Shown: one piece after another, positions 59,961-64,000 of the stretch | Layout: every line of letters begins with the position of its first letter | How positions within the stretch are numbered: the stretch's first letter is position 1 | Origin: Alisma plantago-aquatica | Taxonomy: Eukaryota; Streptophyta; Magnoliopsida; Alismatales; Alismataceae | Length of the DNA: 64,000 nt | NCBI GenBank assembly: GCA_963693085.1 | Contig: OY856412.1 | Location: 1,063,228,744-1,063,292,743, forward strand | Direction of reading: 5' to 3' | Notes under the pieces: generated by a model | What the model was told of the DNA's origin: nothing | Database searches by the model: none | The model's input: only the letters and a program-made list of their open reading frames with translations | Program-made: the position numbers and the translations under genes

Positions 59961-59975
59961 AAGTTCGGGGTGTTT
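59961..59975 (+). other. Polypurine tract of element E
   Basis: AAGTTCGGGGTGTTT immediately precedes the 3' LTR start TGATGAG. It is preceded by the Athila/Tat motif AAGGACGAGCAACGATTT. Confidence 0.7.
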
Positions 59976-60152
59976 TGATGAGTGCATACTCATCATGAAA
60001 TTCAATTACCTTTTTGGAACAATTTCATCTCTATTCCACATCTTTTCACCCTAATATGAATCATAATGCACAAAACTACTTAGTGATTCAATAATCAAGA
60101 TTTTAACTAAATATCTTTCATTTAATGCAGGTAAAGCAAGCAACTCCATGAA

Positions 60153-60711
60153 TACGGTCTCAAGACCGTTTGGATCCATACGGTCTCAAGATCGTTTGGG
60201 TCCACGCGGTCCCAAGACCGTTTGGCGAAATACACAAAGAATGAATGACGAAACCAGTTGCCAAAGAAAGCCATACGGTCCCAAGACCGTTTGGTCCCAT
60301 GCGGTCCCAAGACTGTTTGGTCCCATGCGGTCCCAAGACCGTTTGGTCCCATTCGGTCTCAAGACCTTTTGGTCCTATTCGGTCTCAAGACCGTTTGGTC
60401 CCATTCGGTCTCAAGACCGTTTGGTCCCATTCGGTCTCAAGACCGTTTGGTCCCATGCGGTCTCAAGACCGTTTGGTCCCATTCGGTCTCAAGACCGTTT
60501 GGTCCCATGCGGTCTCAAGACCATTTGGTCCCATTCGGTCTCAAGACCGTTTGGTCCCATGCGGTCTCAAGACCGTTTGGTCCCATTCGGTCTCAAGATC
60601 GTTTGGTCCCATTCGGTCTCAAGACCGTTTGGTCCCATTCGGTCTCAAGACCATTTGGTCCCATTCGGTCTCAAGACCGTTTGGCACCCATACGGTCTCC
60701 AGACCGTTTGG
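60153..60711 (+). repeat. 26-bp palindromic tandem array in the 3' LTR of E
   Basis: About 20 units of CGGTCTCAAGACCG plus TTTGGTCCCATT/G, with the same three-unit block, 40-bp spacer and edge variants as the 5' LTR. The third unit from each end is recognisably shared, while the centre differs in unit number and order of CATT and CATG forms. Confidence 0.95.
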
Positions 60712-60725
60712 GGTCAGATCTGAAA

Positions 60726-60736
60726 CTATAAATAGA
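60726..60736 (+). promoter_or_regulatory. TATA box of the E 3' LTR
   Basis: CTATAAATAGA, same context as in the 5' LTR. It could drive transcription outward into flanking DNA. Confidence 0.7.
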
Positions 60737-61180
60737 CCCCCAGGGTCCCCATTTGAAGGTATCAGTTCCGGACGCCGACAGGCTGCCAGAGCACCACCCC
60801 GATCAAGTTCCACTCCTCCTACTGCTGGTGTTGTGTCCAAGGAGGCCAAGAAGAGAGAGAAGACGGAGCAAGGAGCGCATCTTCTTCACCGGGCTGCGTC
60901 CACCCTCTGCACCAAGCTCATGGAAGATCTATCTTTCTCTCCTATCCTTCTTATATCTCGTATCATGAGCGAGTAGTCCTCTTTCGCTGGGGTGCGGGGA
61001 CTAGCCCCGCTGCCCATGCAAACCATGTTCTTTTGTTAAACTTTCCATGGCAATGTATATAGCTCTTCCTTTTGTCGTTTATCATTAAGTTTGTAGGTTG
61101 GTTATGTGCGTGTTTCCATCTTTGTGCTCCCTATGTTGCGAGAACTTCAATACATGGGTATGAATGTCGTTTAGCATGTT

Positions 61181-61640
61181 AGACTCCTTGACGAGAACTT
61201 CTGATGGAATTCCTTGAGGTCGTAGGTGTATGATCCGCGAGGGGACGATCGATCTAGCCTTCAGTGACGCTTCTGTGCGCCTGACGCCCGTATGGGGGGT
61301 TCACAGCCTTAGTTGGATTTTGTATCTTCGTGCTTTTCATCGATGTTTACACGTACTATAATCTCTTATTTGCTTAACGGTTGACACGGTTGACTCCTTG
61401 ACGAGAACTTCTGATGGGATTCCTTAAGGTCGTAAGTGTATGATCCGTGAGGGGACGAGCCATCTAACCTTCGGTGACGCTTCTGTGCGCCTGACGCCCG
61501 TATGGGGGGTTCACAGCCTTAGTTGGATGTTGTATCTTCAGAGCCGTAAGACATGTGATCCGAATGGCGATGAGAAATCGGCTACCTATGGTGATGCTTA
61601 CGCGGACCTGACGCCCGTATGGGGGGTTCTACAGCAGCTC
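61181..61640 (+). repeat. About 210-bp repeat in the E 3' LTR
   Basis: Same arrangement as 51846-52300: GACTCCTTGACGAGAACTTC units and three GACGCCCGTATGGGGGGTT words. Confidence 0.85.
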
Positions 61641-62009
61641 TACTCGAAGTGTTGTATCTTGCCTGGAATGTTTGCAGAGGAGTATGTTTGTGTGTGTAGC
61701 AGTGGTCAAACCCGGTACCATCCCAGCGATTCCATATCATTGATCCAAACCCATCTTTTAATTCCGCATTTATTTTCTTGCAATTAGTTTAATCAAACCC
61801 TAACCAACCAATTGTTCTAAATATTAGTTTTACTTGAGCTAGATCTAACTGACAAAGATTCTTAAAAACGTTGTCCTTTGGGTTCGATCCTCAACTATAC
61901 TGCGATAAGACCCGTCCGCTTGCGGGTGGTATTGTTGCACTTGGTTTTGGTAAAAGCTCGGGGATATAAACTCTGAGTGAATATGTTAGTGCATTCAAAA
62001 TCCACATCA

Positions 62010-63990
62010 ATGCTCGATCATAAGCCTTTTCCAAATCGATAAAAACCATGTGAAGATCTATTTTCTTTCCCTATACTTATACATAAGACTCCTTATCAGA
62101 AAAATAGCATCTATTGTTGATTTACCAGAAATGAAACCAAATTGGTTGTTTGATATCTGCATTATAGATCATAATCTTTGCTCATTAATCCTCTCCCAAA
62201 GCTTCATTATGTGACTCATCAACTTGATACCTTTGTTGTTTGTGCATCTCTGAACATCACCTTTGTTCTTGTAGATGGGGACTATAGTACTATTTCTCCA
62301 TTCAACCGACATCCTGTTTGTCTTCATGATCTTGTTAAATAAATTTGTTAACTACATAAATCCTTCATCCCCCATACTCTTACATACATCAATGGGAATA
62401 TCGTCTGGTCCGCATGCCTTTCTCATTTTCATCTTTTTCAAGGCATTCTTGACCTCAAAATGTGAAACTCGTAATGTGTAAATGATATCTCTTATATCCC
62501 TATCACATGAGTCTCTAACATTATTTACAGTATATCCATTGAAAATCTTATGGAAGTAATTTCTCCATTGGTTCTTGATATCATCATCCATTACCAACAC
62601 TCTACCATCTTCGTTCTTGATGCATTTTACTTGACTCAAGTCTCTTCCTTTCCTTTCTCTTATACGAGCCATTTTATATATATCTTTTTCCCCTTCTCTA
62701 ATGTTCAACTTCTTATAAATATCATCAAAGTATCTAGACCTTGCCTCCTGAACAACCTTTTTTGCTTGTTTCTTTGCTTGCTTGTATCTATGGAATGTTG
62801 CATCATCTTGAGATTTGGGCAAGCTCCTATAGATCTCCCTTTTTAGTTTAATAGCCTTATATACCTCATCATTCCACCACCAAGTCTCTTTTTGTGGAGG
62901 CCCACAACCTTTGGACTCTCCTAAAACCTCTCCAGAAATTTTTGTTAGGCAAGAGCTCATGTTATGCCACATAGTGTTCATATCAGATTCTAAGTTCCAA
63001 GTTCCCTCTTTGATGAGTTTATCATGGAAGGTCAATTTCTTATCCTTTCAGATTCTACCACTTGATCCTACTATCTTGATTTTGTTATGCTTGCCTTTCT
63101 TGATCCTCATGTTAATATCCAAAACCACCAACCTATGTTGTGTCGTGAGTTCTTTGATAGGAATCACTTTACAGTCCTTGCACACTTTACAATCCCCCCT
63201 GTAAGGAGGTAATAAATTTGGCTACAATTGTGCCCACTCTTGAACGTAATCTTATGCAATTCTCTTTTCTTGAAATGGGTGTTTGTCAAAATCATATCAT
63301 ATGCAACTGCAAAATCTAATATCTTCTCTCCTTCTCCATTTCTGCTGCCATATCCAAAAACACCATGAACTCTCTCATATACATCTTTGCTACTCCCCAC
63401 ATGGACATTTAAATCACTCCCAATAATGATCTTCTCCTGTGTCGGTATTTCTTGCATCAATTCATCCATTTTATCCCAAAATTCCTTCTTAGCCTCCTCA
63501 CTAAGGCCAACTTGGAGGGCATAAGCACTAATAATGTTAAAAATCTTTCCCTAAGAATGACCTTGATAGCTATGATTATATCACCCATCCTAGTGATCTT
63601 GACAATATCATCCTTCAACATCTTATCAACGATAATACCTGTGCCATTTCTATGTTTAACAATGCCTGTATACAAATTTTGTATCATGTGTCTCCAATCT
63701 CTCTACAACGTTGCCCTGTCCACTTAGTTTCCTATAAGCAATCTATATTAACTTTTCTTCACATCATGGTATCTACTATCTCCAAATATTTTCCTATCAA
63801 AGAGCCAATATTCCAAGATCCAACTCTAAACCTTTTTTCTTGGACTTGTTTCTTTACCTGCCTTCGTAAAAAATGTTGCCCTTGCACATTTTTCACTACA
63901 TCAGGGCAATGATGCAGTGGGACTAGCTTCTTTATCGACACTCATTCAAGATGTGGAAACCCTTGAACATTTTCACTACATCTGTGCGAT
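62010..63990 (-). pseudogene. RTE-type LINE, 5' half (endonuclease and RT start)
   Basis: Minus strand, reading down from the right edge. The endonuclease starts near 63832 (RVGSWNIGSL). It continues through NGTGIIVDKMLKDDIV (63600-63650) and EIPTQEKIIIGSDLNVHVG (63395-63455), then FGYGSRNGEGEKILDFAVAYDMILTNTHF and HKITFKSG. The linker 62352-63035 has ETWWWNDEV and RNYFHKIFNG, and ends KACGPDDIPID at the RT opening. RT continues to KAYDR at the element E insertion (62010-62030). Several stops and frame shifts (near 63690, 63740, 63160, 62350 and 62220) disable it. This is the family often annotated in plants as craniofacial-development-protein-2-like. Confidence 0.85.
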
Positions 63991-64000
63991 GATGTAGCGG
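63879..64000. repeat. 81-bp repeat near the RTE 5' region
   Basis: CCCTTGCACATTTTTCACTACATC (63879) is repeated 81 bases later as CCCTTGAACATTTTCACTACATC (63960), each followed by a GATGATG(C/T)AG(T/C)GG word. The window ends inside the second copy. Confidence 0.65.

Larger units (their letters stand above)
58491..59975 (+). mobile_element. Element E post-pol region, no env-like gene visible
   Basis: About 1.5 kb between integrase and the 3' LTR. Some Athila members have an envelope-like gene here, but I see no open frame of useful size on the plus strand. Three copies of AAGTTCGGGGTG (58771, 59321, 59961) mark polypurine-like sites, the first and last preceded by GAGGACGAGCAA or AAGGACGAGCAA. 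A CTCGAGTCGAATAGAGGAGAG repeat occurs at 59406, 59472 and 59565. Confidence 0.65.
59976..62009 (+). mobile_element. Element E 3' LTR
   Basis: 2.03 kb, same ends as the 5' LTR, about 95 bp longer mainly because its 26-bp array has more units. It is followed by ATGCT, the right-hand target duplication. Confidence 0.95.

Noticed and set aside
58491..59975. Envelope-like gene of element E
   Set aside because: Only short frames, no signal peptide or membrane segments in a sensible frame.
60122..60976. The equivalent frames in the 3' LTR, including minus-strand ones
   Set aside because: Same array artefact; not coding.

Overview
The window is a stretch of repeat-dense nuclear DNA from a flowering plant. 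Every coding trace I recognise belongs to a transposable element: Tekay-type Ty3/gypsy with a chromodomain, Athila-type Ty3/gypsy primed by tRNA-Asp, a Tat/Ogre-like gypsy relic, Ty1/copia relics, L1-type LINEs with a plant DUF4283 ORF1, a plant RTE-type LINE and a tRNA-derived SINE. I find no host gene, rRNA, genuine tRNA gene or CRISPR array. All element genes carry stops or frameshifts, so all coding entries are pseudogenes. The species cannot be named from this sequence; nested TE blocks of this density suggest a large angiosperm genome.

Left block (1-30170) is a nest. Element A is a non-coding LTR element (LARD-like). Its order is internal 3' part (1-896), LTR (897-5502), internal (5503-8624), then a second LTR beginning at 8625 and ending at 29364. 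This LTR-internal-LTR chain is what unequal recombination between LTRs produces. The second A LTR is broken by a 5'-truncated LINE (10421-11170) and by element B (11546-28258), a Tekay retrotransposon with 3 kb LTRs, iMet primer site and wrecked gag-pol. The 3' LTR of B is itself broken by LINE C (22329-28201), nearly complete and flanked by an 11-bp target duplication. Beyond A lies another LINE C-terminal relic (29365-30170).

Middle block (30171-49680) is AT-rich and strongly decayed: an antisense gypsy RNase H fragment, copia integrase and RT fragments, a three-copy 150-bp repeat holding perfect 23-bp hairpins (33812-34215), and a Tat/Ogre-like gypsy relic G (gag 36280-37960, integrase from 38381). 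Element F (38473-48033, perfect 5-bp TSD GAAGT) sits inside the integrase of G. F has 3.1-3.2 kb LTRs and only 1 kb of non-coding interior, and its 5' LTR contains a solo LTR of another family (40143-42276). A SINE (48575-48760) and a cluster of TGCCACTA motifs follow.

Right block (49680-64000) is a minus-strand RTE LINE split by element E (50735-62009, perfect TSD ATGCT), an Athila-type retrotransposon whose gag-pol has comparatively few breaks. The LTRs of E carry a 26-bp tandem array, each unit with a 14-bp palindrome, directly upstream of a TATA box. This is the most distinctive structure in the window. It is best read as a retrotransposon promoter/enhancer array, not as a new gene system.

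Insertion order from nesting is A, then B, then C; G, then F, then the solo LTR's parent; RTE, then E. All boundaries were read by eye.
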